Shown piece after piece: positions 10,853 through 19,429 of a stretch of 64,000 bases of DNA. The first letter of the stretch is position 1; the number at the start of each line of letters is the position of its first letter. The notes beneath the pieces are model-generated. The model did not search any database. It was not told the DNA's origin and was given only the letters and a program-made list of their open reading frames with translations. Source of the DNA: Leeuwenhoekiella sp. (lineage in GTDB: Bacteria; Bacteroidota; Bacteroidia; Flavobacteriales; Flavobacteriaceae); contig PAPI01000027.1 of the NCBI GenBank assembly GCA_002708845.1, positions 62,001 to 126,000 on the forward strand. Reading direction: 5' to 3'. Made by a program: the position numbers and the translations under genes.

Positions 10853-10920
10853 ATCAGATCCAAAGGATTTTACTTAAGGTAGAAGCCTTTTTTAATCCGT
10901 TTTAAATGCTTCGTTAGTAT

Positions 10921-12351
10921 ATGCGTAAATCATTCTTTTTTTTAAGTCTAACTGCTTTAGGTCTGTTGCTTTTTACACCTAAACTGATTGCTCAGGATGC
11001 TGAATCTCACTTATTAAAAACGCAGCCTAATATCATCATCATTCTAGCTGATGATTTAGGTTATGCAGATGTGGGTTTTAATGGCAGTACAGATATCCCT
11101 ACACCACATATTGACCGTATAGCAAAAGAAGGTGTACAGTTTACTAATGCCTATGTAAGTTATGCGGTTTGTGGCCCTAGTCGTGCCGGTATTTTAACCG
11201 GTAGGTATCAGGATCGCTTTGGCTTTAGTAGAAACCCATTACTGGCGCCTAATGATTCCACTATGGGTTTGCCATTGAGTGAAGAAACTTTAGCCGATGC
11301 TCTGGGTAGGGCGGGTTACAAATCGATCGCCCTTGGAAAATGGCATATGGGTGCACACGAATCGCTGGTACCCCGCAAAAGAGGTTTTACTGATTTTTTT
11401 GGGTTTTTAAGCGGAGGACATCAATACCTTCCAGAGTTGTGGACGCTTAATGATCTTACTGAGGCCCGTAAACAGTATGATGGATATAATACTAAACTAT
11501 TGCGCAATGAAACCCGTGTTGAAGAAACCGAATATCTTACCGATGCCCTTTCGCGCGAAGCGGTAAATTATATTCAGCACTATAAGGATGCTCCCTTCTT
11601 TATGTATCTCGCATATAATGCACCGCACGCTCCATTACAGGCGACTTCGGAGTATCTGGAACGTTTTGATCAGATCAAAGACCCTAAACGCAAAATTTAT
11701 GCGGCCATGGTAAGCGCAATGGATGATGGCGTGGGCCGCGTTTTGCAAGCTTTAGATTCGCTGAAAATTGCAGACCATACCCTCGTTTTTTTCCTTTCAG
11801 ATAATGGCGGTCCAGAGAACGCTAATGCTTCAGATAACGGCTTATTGAGAGGAGAGAAAGGAGATTTATTTGAAGGTGGAATTCGTGTGCCCTTTGCCCT
11901 GCGCTGGCCGGCTCGCCTTCAAAGTGGAAAAATTTACGAGAAGGCTATAAGTGCTTTAGATATTTTCGCTACGGCAATAAATCAAACCTCAGAAAGAATT
12001 CAAACTAAAAATGAACTTGACGGAGTAGATTTAATACCTTTTTTAACGGAGGAAAATTATGGGGATCCACACCCTTATTTATTTTGGAGGAAATTTGATC
12101 AGGAGGAGTATGCTGTGCGAGCTGCTGACGGTTTGAAGTTTGAGATTCAGAAAGACAAATCCTATCTCTTCGATCTTCAAATTGATTTGGGAGAAACCAC
12201 TTCCATTTTAGAGAAGCGTAATGAAGATTCCCGCTCACTAAAAGAACAGTTCAGCATCTGGAATATGAAGATGAAAGATCCTGCCTTTTTGGGCCTTTTA
12301 CAGGATAAGTTGTATAGCAAACAAAATCCTAACCGGTTCACAACGAATTAA
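10921..12351 (+). CDS. Secreted Cys-type S1 sulfatase
   Basis: This 476-residue protein has an N-terminal signal peptide ending near KLIAQ. It carries the metal-binding start IILADDLGYADVG and the sulfatase signature CGPSRAGILTGR, with Cys84 as the residue converted to formylglycine. Further landmarks are ALGKWHMGAHE, FMYLAYNAPHAPLQA, VFFLSDNGGPEN and EGGIRVPFALRWP. It should remove sulfate esters from glycan fragments in the periplasm after conversion of Cys84 by an FGE or anaerobic maturase. It lies 68 bp after the glycosidase gene and 19 bp before the next sulfatase. The exact S1 subfamily cannot be fixed by eye. Confidence 0.94.
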   Translation: MRKSFFFLSLTALGLLLFTPKLIAQDAESHLLKTQPNIIIILADDLGYADVGFNGSTDIPTPHIDRIAKEGVQFTNAYVSYAVCGPSRAGILTGRYQDRFGFSRNPLLAPNDSTMGLPLSEETLADALGRAGYKSIALGKWHMGAHESLVPRKRGFTDFFGFLSGGHQYLPELWTLNDLTEARKQYDGYNTKLLRNETRVEETEYLTDALSREAVNYIQHYKDAPFFMYLAYNAPHAPLQATSEYLERFDQIKDPKRKIYAAMVSAMDDGVGRVLQALDSLKIADHTLVFFLSDNGGPENANASDNGLLRGEKGDLFEGGIRVPFALRWPARLQSGKIYEKAISALDIFATAINQTSERIQTKNELDGVDLIPFLTEENYGDPHPYLFWRKFDQEEYAVRAADGLKFEIQKDKSYLFDLQIDLGETTSILEKRNEDSRSLKEQFSIWNMKMKDPAFLGLLQDKLYSKQNPNRFTTN

Positions 12352-12370
12352 TAAGATATATTTATTGACT

Positions 12371-13939
12371 ATGAGAATATCAAAATACCCTCTATTTTAT
12401 CTGTCAGCCTTTTTTGTAACACTAACTTTCTTCGGTTGTAAAAATGAAGATAAAAAGCATGAAGTAATGCCGGAAACGGCTGCCAAACCCAATATTGTCA
12501 TCATTTATGCAGATGATTTGGGTTACGGGGATCTTAGTTCTTATGGGGCCAAAGCTCTTCATACTCCTAATATGGATAGATTGGTGAATGGTGGTGTTAA
12601 GTTTACTAATGGCTATGCGTCTTCAGCAACCTGCTCACCAAGTCGTTTTGCCCTGTTGACAGGAATGTATCCCTGGCGAAATGCCAATGCTAAAATTCTT
12701 CCTGGAACTGCTCCTTTACTTATTGATACCACTCAAATGACACTGCCCAAAATTTTGAAGGAGCAGGGCTATCAAACCGGCATTGTAGGGAAGTGGCATT
12801 TGGGATTGGGTAACGGTAATGTTGATTGGAATGGAAAAATAAATCCCGGGCCTAATGAAGTAGGTTTTGACTACAGCTATATCATGGCTGCTACACAGGA
12901 CCGGGTTCCCACTGTTTACATCAAAAATGGAAGGGTAGAAAACCTCGACCCTAATGATCCTATTCAGGTTGATTATGAAAAAAACTTTGAGGGAGAACCC
13001 ACCGGCCTTGACAATCCGGAACTGTTGAAGATGAAATGGCATCATGGCCATAATAACTCTATAGTCAATGGAATTCCTCGCATCGGTTTTATGAAAGGCG
13101 GTGAGCAGGCAAAATGGATAGATGAGCAAATGGCTGAAAATTTCTTATCGAAAGCTCAGAGCTATGTAAAATCTAACAAAGAAAAGCCCTTCTTCTTATA
13201 CTACGCGCTACAGCAACCTCACGTACCCAGGACTCCAGCTCCTGAATTTGCAGGCAAGTCAGGGTTGGGACCCCGGGGAGATGTAATTCTGGAAGCCGAC
13301 TGGTGTGTTGGCGAATTTCTCAAGACGTTAGAAGAAGAAAGACTTTTAGAAAATACACTCATTATTTTGAGCAGCGATAATGGCCCCGTTTTAAATGACG
13401 GGTATTATGATGATGCGGTAGAAAAGTTAGGCGACCATAGGCCTGCAGGTGTTTTGCGCGGCGGTAAATACAGCCTGTTTGAAGCCGGTACACGTGTGCC
13501 GTTTGCGACCTACTGGCAGGGGAAAATTAAGCCTCAAACCAGTGATGCCGTAGTTTCACAGATAGATTTGTTGAGTTCGCTTGCAGATCTGGTGGGCAGT
13601 ATGATTGAGGGAGAAGATAGTCAGGATTTATTGAAGACTTTTTTAGGCGAAAGTCAGAAAGGCAGAGACAATCTTATTCTGGAGGCAACAGGCCGCACCG
13701 CATTAAGATCAGGTGATTGGATATTTATTCCTCCCTATAATGGATCCTCGATTGCTCAGGAAGTAAATATTGAGTTAGGTAATGCTAAACAATATCAATT
13801 GTATAACCTGTCTGAGGATGAAGGGCAGCAAATAAATTTAGCTGAAAGCAATCCTCAAAAGCTGGAAGAGTTGAAAGCGATTCATGAGAGCATACGTGGT
13901 AAAACGACGACTGAAATAGAAGAATTGGAGTTAAAATAA
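12371..13939 (+). CDS. Cys-type S1 sulfatase lipoprotein
   Basis: About 522 residues from ATG 12371; a TTG six bases earlier is in frame but less likely. The signal peptide ends in a lipobox (TFFGC, Cys23), so this sulfatase is probably membrane-anchored, unlike its two neighbours. Catalytic features: IIYADDLGYGDL, then CSPSRFALLTG with the formylglycine precursor Cys88, GIVGKWHLGLG, FFLYYALQQPHVPR, LIILSSDNGPVL and FEAGTRVPFATYW. The last block is shared with the partial sulfatase at the left edge. It lies between two other sulfatases in the same transcription unit. Its length is normal for the family. Confidence 0.94.
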   Translation: MRISKYPLFYLSAFFVTLTFFGCKNEDKKHEVMPETAAKPNIVIIYADDLGYGDLSSYGAKALHTPNMDRLVNGGVKFTNGYASSATCSPSRFALLTGMYPWRNANAKILPGTAPLLIDTTQMTLPKILKEQGYQTGIVGKWHLGLGNGNVDWNGKINPGPNEVGFDYSYIMAATQDRVPTVYIKNGRVENLDPNDPIQVDYEKNFEGEPTGLDNPELLKMKWHHGHNNSIVNGIPRIGFMKGGEQAKWIDEQMAENFLSKAQSYVKSNKEKPFFLYYALQQPHVPRTPAPEFAGKSGLGPRGDVILEADWCVGEFLKTLEEERLLENTLIILSSDNGPVLNDGYYDDAVEKLGDHRPAGVLRGGKYSLFEAGTRVPFATYWQGKIKPQTSDAVVSQIDLLSSLADLVGSMIEGEDSQDLLKTFLGESQKGRDNLILEATGRTALRSGDWIFIPPYNGSSIAQEVNIELGNAKQYQLYNLSEDEGQQINLAESNPQKLEELKAIHESIRGKTTTEIEELELK

Positions 13940-13956
13940 TTAGTTTACACTTACAG

Positions 13957-16044
13957 ATGAAATACGTTCCCAATCTGTATTTTTTAGTTTTGGTTATTCT
14001 TTTTAGCCAAACAATTTATGGTCAGCCAAAGGCCGAAAAACCAAATATCTTATTCATTCTTGTTGATGATTTAGGTTATGGGGATGTCGGAGTTTTTTTT
14101 CAAAATGAACGGAGGAAAAGAGGAGACGATTCAGAACCTTGGATGGCAACACCTCATTTAGACCAAATGGCTTACGAAGGTGCAATGCTTACCAATCACT
14201 ATGTGCCTGCACCGGTTTGTGCGCCATCTCGAGCTTCTCTTCTTAGTGGTTTAAGTCAGGGGCACGCCAATGTCAGAGATAATCAGTTTGATAAGGCACT
14301 GGCCAATAATCATACTTTAGGAAGCGTCTTACGGCAGGCGGGATATGCTACCGCATTAATTGGGAAATACGGGTTGCAAGGCAGCGCTAAATGGTCTGAA
14401 AATGGAGATGCCTGGCCTGCACAGCCCTTAAGAAGAGGCTTTGATTATTTTTATGGGTATATGCGCCACGGCGATGGTCATGAACATTATCCCAACGAAG
14501 GTATTTACAGAGGCCCTAAAACCGTTTATGAAAATACAACAGCAATCAAAACCGGTCTTGATAAATCCTATACTACTGACCTATGGACCGCAAGGGCTAA
14601 AAAATGGATTACAGAGCAGGTGAAGGAGGATGACAAACCCTTTTTTATGTTTTTGTCTTACGACACGCCGCATGCAGTACTTGAATTACCCACTCAAAAA
14701 TATCCTGAAGGAGGTGGACTTGAGGGCGGTTTACAATGGCTGGGCAAAGCGGGTAAAATGATTAATACTGCAAGTGGCACTCCAGATTCGTATATGCACC
14801 CTGACTATAAAAGCGCTACTTACGATAATGATAAGAATAAAGACACTCCTGAAGTAGCCTGGCCTGAAACATATAAGCGTTATGCTACAAGTGTCCGTCG
14901 AATAGACGATGCTGTTGGAGATATCTTCAAACTCTTAGAAGACCTCAATATTGACGAAAATACATTGGTTGTTTTTGCTTCAGACAATGGTCCTTCAAAA
15001 GAATCCTATTTGCCAAAAGGGTATGTTGAAAATACTCCAGATTTCTTTAATAGTTTTGGTCCTTTTGATGGGATTAAACGCGATGTACTTGAAGGAGGCC
15101 TTCGAACACCATTAATTGTTAGATGGCCAGCTAAGGTTGCTAGAAATAGAGTAGTAGAATCACCAAGTATATTTTACGATTGGCTACCTACCTTTACTGA
15201 GGCTGCAGGCTTGATTCCGCCTGCAAATACAGATGGCACTTCACTTATTCCGGCATTAACAGGTTTGGGAAAACAGCAGGAAAGTATAGTTTATGTTGAA
15301 TATTTTCAGGGAGGGATCACTCCGGGATACAAAGAATTTGCAAAAAAGAATCAGAACCGACAGCGCGGCCAAATGCAAATGATACGAAAAGGCAGTTATG
15401 TCGGCTTGCGTTATGACATTCAATCTGCCGATGATGATTTTGAGATTTATAACATTTCAAAAGATAAACAGGAAGAATACAATTTAGCAGAAGTTGAAAC
15501 TTTACGGGAGCTTCAGCAACTTATGAAAGACGAGGTATTGCAATTACGAATGCCGGATACATCTGCCATCAGACCTTATGATGATACACCAATCCCTTCT
15601 GTAAAAGATTTGGACGTATCTAAGGGTTATACTCTTAAACAATTTGAAGGATTGTTTCCCTGGCTTCCCAAATTGGATCTTATGAGACCAGTATCGGAAA
15701 GGAAATTAACAGATGTTAATGAGATGCGCAATTTGGAAGACGGTTTATACCTAATTGAGGCATTTATTCAAGTACCTGAGGATGGAATTTACGTTTTTAA
15801 ATTTACTGCTAAAGATAAAGGACTCGTTAGGCTACACAACGCACTTCTTTATGATGCAGATTATAAGTACAAGACGAATAAAACTCTAGAAAAATCAGTT
15901 CATCTTAAGAAGGGACTACATCCGATTAAAATCTATTTTACTAAATGTAAGGGTGCAGGAGTCCCATATGAATTTAAATGGACGAATGGTAATATTAGAA
16001 AGGAAGATTATAATAATAACATTCTTTATAATAAGCGAATATAA
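13957..16044 (+). CDS. Cys-type S1 sulfatase with extra C-terminal PA14-like domain
   Basis: This 695-residue protein has a signal peptide ending near TIYGQ. The sulfatase domain covers about residues 28-530: FILVDDLGYGDVG, CAPSRASLLSG with Cys88, FFMFLSYDTPHAVLEL, VVFASDNGPSKES and LEGGLRTPLIVRWP. In place of the common GKWH motif it reads LIGKYGLQG, so one usual substrate or metal-side residue differs. Beyond residue 590 there is an additional domain (LYLIEAFIQVPEDGIYVFKF to GVPYEFKWTNG) resembling PA14-type or chitobiase-like beta domains that often bind sugars. It lies 17 bp after the preceding sulfatase, and 125 AT-rich bases separate it from the FGE gene. Confidence 0.92.
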   Translation: MKYVPNLYFLVLVILFSQTIYGQPKAEKPNILFILVDDLGYGDVGVFFQNERRKRGDDSEPWMATPHLDQMAYEGAMLTNHYVPAPVCAPSRASLLSGLSQGHANVRDNQFDKALANNHTLGSVLRQAGYATALIGKYGLQGSAKWSENGDAWPAQPLRRGFDYFYGYMRHGDGHEHYPNEGIYRGPKTVYENTTAIKTGLDKSYTTDLWTARAKKWITEQVKEDDKPFFMFLSYDTPHAVLELPTQKYPEGGGLEGGLQWLGKAGKMINTASGTPDSYMHPDYKSATYDNDKNKDTPEVAWPETYKRYATSVRRIDDAVGDIFKLLEDLNIDENTLVVFASDNGPSKESYLPKGYVENTPDFFNSFGPFDGIKRDVLEGGLRTPLIVRWPAKVARNRVVESPSIFYDWLPTFTEAAGLIPPANTDGTSLIPALTGLGKQQESIVYVEYFQGGITPGYKEFAKKNQNRQRGQMQMIRKGSYVGLRYDIQSADDDFEIYNISKDKQEEYNLAEVETLRELQQLMKDEVLQLRMPDTSAIRPYDDTPIPSVKDLDVSKGYTLKQFEGLFPWLPKLDLMRPVSERKLTDVNEMRNLEDGLYLIEAFIQVPEDGIYVFKFTAKDKGLVRLHNALLYDADYKYKTNKTLEKSVHLKKGLHPIKIYFTKCKGAGVPYEFKWTNGNIRKEDYNNNILYNKRI

Positions 16045-16169
16045 AAATGTTCATAATTTAGGATATCTTATAAATGTTACATTTTAAGTATTTAATTAAC
16101 CAATATTGATTTAAAATCTTCTATAAATGAATTGATCTTTGAATTAAATTCTCAGATAGAAAATATTCC

Positions 16170-17306
16170 ATGAAATTAAAGAATGCATTTGGATTAAAAC
16201 ACTTTATTATAGTCCTATTGCTTTTAGCCGGATCATGTAAGGATAAATCTATCAAGACGAACGAAGTTCCACACGAAATTAAACTGGAACATGCAAAAGA
16301 ACTAAGTGTAGAACAACCTGGAGATATTAAAACACCTGAGGGTATGGTTTGGGTTTCGGGGGTTCGCTTTACACAAGGTGCACTGGAAGGTGATGCATCA
16401 GCCTTACCTCGGGAAAAACCTGAGCATCCCGTTGCAGTTGATGGGTTTTTTATTGATAAGACTGAAGTAACCAATGCTCAGTTCAAGGCTTTTACAGAAG
16501 CGTCTGGATACATCACAGTTGCAGAGCGCCCTGTAGATTGGGAAGAAATGAAAAAAGACTTACCTCCCGCAACGCCAAAACCGGCCGACAGCATGCTGCA
16601 ACCTGGATCTTTAATATTTAACAGAAAGGCTGAAGGAGTAACCGATTTACGAAATTATGCGCAATGGTGGGAGTGGAAAAGCGGAGCAAACTGGAAGCAT
16701 CCACAGGGGCCAGAATCAACAATTGAAGGATAAGATGATTATCCTGTGGTTCACGTTGCTTATGAAGATGCACTGGCCTATTGTGAGTGGGCCAATCGTA
16801 AACTCCCTACCGAAGCGCAATGGGAGGCAGCGGCTCTTGGTAAAATGCACGGGGGAATCTATACTTGGGGAGATGATGAGGGCGAGCTAACTAAAAAGGC
16901 CAATACCTGGCAGGGAGATTTTCCCAACAAAAATCAAGCAGAAGATGGTTTTTCCTATATAGCTCCAGTAGGTGCTTTCGAACCCAACTCGCTTGGCATT
17001 TATGATATGGCAGGAAATGTCTGGGAGCTCACACAAGATTGGTTTTCTGTAAATTATTACGAGAGCCTTGTGGGTAACGAAGTGCGAAATCCAAAAGGCC
17101 CGGCACAGTCCCATAATCCCGTAAATCCGTATCAACAGGAAAAGGTTATTAAAGGAGGCTCGTTTTTATGTGATAAATCCTATTGTGCCAGTTATCGCAT
17201 TTCTGCAAGAATGGGGCAAACCCTTGATTCTTCTTCAGATCATACAGGTTTTAGAACCGTTGCTATGGTCGAAGATTTAAAAAACAGACCGAATAAAGGC
17301 GAGTAG
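16170..17306 (+). pseudogene. Formylglycine-generating enzyme (SUMF1/FGE) lipoprotein gene interrupted by an in-frame TAA
   Basis: The frame opens at ATG 16170 with a lipoprotein signal (LLLAGSC, Cys23) and FGE residues GMVWVSGVRFTQG and IDKTEVTNAQFKAFTEASGY. It reaches GPESTIEG and then meets TAA at 16731-16733 (codon 188). The same frame continues immediately (DDYPVVHVAYEDALAYCEWA, LPTEAQWEAAA, IYDMAGNVWELTQDWF) to a normal stop at 17306. The ending GGSFLCDKSYCASYRISARM retains both cysteines (334 and 339 counting through the stop) that match the catalytic pair of aerobic FGE. Relatives usually read GPxSxIEGK/R-xHPVVHV here, so one A-to-T change in a Lys codon would explain the stop. FGE oxidises the sulfatase Cys to formylglycine. 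Readthrough, restart at GTG 16746 or a base-call error are alternatives. Confidence 0.88.
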
Positions 17307-18077
17307 TTTACGACTAAGTTTTCAATTCCACTTCTATAAAGGTGTACTTTTCATCCTTTCTTCGTTTGCTCACTATATCGCTCATCCCATTTCCCTACAT
17401 TCCGCTAATCTTCATTTCGGCAAATTAGCTTCACTCGAAGTCTTGGACCCATCTGTTGTTTTGACTCTTTCATTCCACTTACCCGCTCGCTGCGCTTATG
17501 GGTGCATTACATTCACTTCCAAAAAACAGATGAGTCCGCTTTTAATTAGGAAAGCCGGCATCCTGATTTTCTTAACCGGATTTTACGGCAGGTTCTTCTT
17601 GAGCCCCTGCTCGTAAATCCTGAAAAATCACGTGCCGTCTTAGTCATTTTAAGGGGTTTTTAATGGCTAAGGCCTTGCTTGTTTTTCGGGACAGCGAAAA
17701 ACAGGCAGAACCTAACCAATTCTAGAATAAACCCGACTGCTCCCCTCGCTTAACTTCCCGTACGCTTACTGCGCATCCGGTTTTAAAAGAATTGCTAAGG
17801 TCCTTATGGAACTTGTCAAGGATATACGGAGTTTCCAGGAAAAATAAGGTTTCTACTTCCTTGAATCCCGATGACTATCGGGATTACTACGTCGCAGACA
17901 CTCCTGATTTGTTCCCGGAAAGCCTTGACAAAACCCACCTGATCCATTGTGCTACGCACGTAAGAAGGCAAACAAACACCCCTTAAAGTTTAAGTTCAGT
18001 TCCTAAAATCAGGAAGCTTAAAAAACAAAAGGGGGATTTATTAACCGCCTAATTACGGGCATTTAACTCTTTCAATT
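17307..18077. other. Non-coding, hairpin-rich 770-bp block between FGE gene and ssb
   Basis: No convincing gene is seen on either strand; the only open frame, 17792-17986, is short and has no recognisable motif. The segment is richer in GC and in inverted repeats than the flanking genes. A strong imperfect hairpin has arms 17578-17592 and 17606-17620. Others pair 17680-17688 with 17695-17703 and 17864-17872 with 17877-17885 (arms of AATCCCGAT and its complement around GACT). It directly precedes the mobile-element genes ssb, DUF6876 and radC, so it probably belongs to the element as a transfer origin, a structured RNA or degenerate repeat DNA. The choice among these is inference. Confidence 0.5.
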
Positions 18078-18365
18078 ATGGGAACTTTAAGAAACCATGT
18101 ACAGTTAATCGGAAATGTTGGTCAGGAGCCAACAATCACCAATCTGGAAAGCGGCCGCAAAGTCGCACGCTTTTCTCTCGCCACCAATGAATTTTATAAG
18201 AAGGATAAAGGCGAAAAAGTACAGACTACCGAGTGGCACACCGTTGTCGCCTGGGGCAAAACGGCAGACCTCATTGAAAACTACGTGACCAAAGGCAAAG
18301 AACTGGCCTTAAGCGGAAAACTCAAATACGAATTTAGTTCAAGACCTGATGCAATTCTACGGTAG
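18078..18365 (+). pseudogene. ssb: Single-stranded DNA-binding protein, C-terminally truncated by deletion
   Basis: The first 84 or so residues are a clear OB-fold SSB: NHVQLIGNVGQEPTITNLES, ARFSLATNEFY, TEWHTVVAWGKTADLIENYV, KGKELALSGKLKYE. After KLKYE the sequence switches to nine unrelated residues and a stop, because the frame enters the body of the next gene. The missing part would be the final beta strands (usually ...YITEIVxNELLLL) and the acidic tail, so single-stranded DNA binding is probably lost. SSB paralogues of this kind are normal cargo of flavobacterial plasmids and integrative elements. The chromosomal ssb must be elsewhere. Confidence 0.85.
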
Positions 18366-18693
18366 CGAAGTAGTCTATACCTTACCCTTGTTTAATTACA
18401 AGTATACCGAAGGGATACACTTTTTGGCGGAGCAGGCTACCTGTTACTGGATGCTTACCGATATCGGAGCCGTGGTAAGACGCCTTCGAGCCAAACACGG
18501 ATTTATTGTGGTTCTTTTCAAACGCTATAACGAAGCCGAACAACAACGGACCCATCACGAGGCTGTTATCAACTATGGTGACGGAAACGGAATTACTCTT
18601 TTTGAGCAGCAGTACACCATCACCGATTTTCCCTTAGATGAACTGCACCTGTTTTTTGTAGACGATACCCTGATGTTACCGAATGAATACTAA
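18331..18693 (+). pseudogene. DUF6876-type protein, N-terminally truncated and fused out of frame to ssb
   Basis: The frame reads LVQDLMQFYGSEVVYTLP, then FNYKYTEGIHFLAEQATCYW, MLTDIGAVVRRL, and ends LHLFFVDDTLMLPNEY. I recognise this as the DUF6876 family carried by Bacteroidota mobile elements; its function is unknown. The coding sequence is open upstream of ATG 18349 to about 18330, but the expected N-terminal 15 or so residues are replaced by ssb sequence in another frame. Translation could begin at ATG 18349 and yield 114 residues, so a near-complete product is possible. The stop overlaps the start of the RadC-like gene by 11 bp. Confidence 0.7.
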
Positions 18694-19153
18694 GTCGATT
18701 GCTATGGAGACACAACTCAACGAAATCAAGCTTCGGTATTCCACCAGACAGAAAGCAGCAGATTGGATTAAAATCAGTTCTTCTGCCAATGCTGCCGAGG
18801 CGATTTTTAAGAACTGGGATAAAGACCATATCGCCACTTTTGAATGCTTCAAAATTGTATTGCTCAACAACAGCAACCAGATCAAAGGGGTATTTCAGGT
18901 TTCTCAGGGGGGGATTACCGGAACGGTTGTAGATGTTCGGTTAATATTTGCCGTTGCTTTAAAATCACTGACGGTGGGGATGATCTTAACTCACAACCAC
19001 CCCAGCGGAACTTTAAAGCCCAGTGAAGCCGATAAGAGCATCACCCGTAAGATCAAAAGTGCAGGAGCGATTCTGGACATCAAAGTTCTAGATCACATCA
19101 TTTTAACGCCAACAGGTCAATACTTCAGTTTTGCAGATGAAGGACTGCTTTAA
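18683..19153 (+). CDS. RadC-like JAB/MPN domain protein of the mobile element
   Basis: This 156-residue protein is the C-terminal JAB (MPN+) domain found in short RadC-like proteins. VVDVRLIFAVALKSLTVGMI is followed by LTHNHPSGTLKPSEAD, which supplies the H-x-H...S...D zinc ligands of the JAMM motif, and then DIKVLDHIILTPTGQYFSFADEGLL. It lacks the N-terminal helix-hairpin-helix domain of chromosomal RadC. The family is common next to ssb and DUF6876 in integrative elements; its role, possibly peptidase or nuclease-related anti-defence, is not settled. ATG 18683 overlaps the upstream frame, and ATG 18704 is an alternative start. Confidence 0.88.
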   Translation: MNTKSIAMETQLNEIKLRYSTRQKAADWIKISSSANAAEAIFKNWDKDHIATFECFKIVLLNNSNQIKGVFQVSQGGITGTVVDVRLIFAVALKSLTVGMILTHNHPSGTLKPSEADKSITRKIKSAGAILDIKVLDHIILTPTGQYFSFADEGLL

Positions 19154-19164
19154 ATTTTAAGACT

Positions 19165-19362
19165 ATGATTTATTTAAATTTTACCGATTTAAATGAGGAA
19201 GCACAAGAACGGGTTTTGGCAAATTCCAAAGAAGATGTCAAGAAAAAATACGGCAGGGAGCTGATGAATTACGCTTTAAAGCATCATATCGAAATTGACC
19301 AGATGCTGGATGAAGAAGAGATGCGGAATTTATATTCTTATACTTATGTATTCAACATTTAA
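19165..19362 (+). CDS. Small hypothetical protein of the mobile element (65 aa)
   Basis: It begins 11 bp after the radC-like stop and reads MIYLNFTDLNEEAQERVLAN, then a charged helical middle (KEDVKKKYGRELMNYALKHH) and an acidic end (DEEEMRNLYSYTYVFNI). I do not recognise a named family. Spacing, good codon use, and a hairpin terminator 20 bp downstream support a real last gene of the ssb-DUF6876-radC operon. It has no signal peptide or membrane segment. The acidic helical make-up would fit a small DNA-mimic or accessory protein, which is speculation. Confidence 0.65.
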   Translation: MIYLNFTDLNEEAQERVLANSKEDVKKKYGRELMNYALKHHIEIDQMLDEEEMRNLYSYTYVFNI

Positions 19363-19381
19363 TCACTCAAAATTAAAACCG

Positions 19382-19410
19382 AAAAACGCTCTAAAAAATG
19401 GGGCGTTTTT
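19382..19410 (+). terminator. Intrinsic terminator after the radC-like operon
   Basis: Arms AAAAACGC (19382-19389) and GCGTTTTT (19403-19410), extended by a T-G and a C-G pair, surround an A-rich loop. A T-rich run follows (to 19418). It lies 20 bp after the 65-residue gene. Confidence 0.75.
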
Positions 19411-19429
19411 TGTTTTTCATAAGTCCTAA

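Noticed and set aside
16657-16890. Open frame overlapping the FGE stop codon
   Set aside because: It is in another frame and has no FGE residues; the real gene continues in its own frame after the TAA.
17792-17986. 64-codon open frame in the structured non-coding block
   Set aside because: No family motif, spans a hairpin, and is not matched by a plausible leader.
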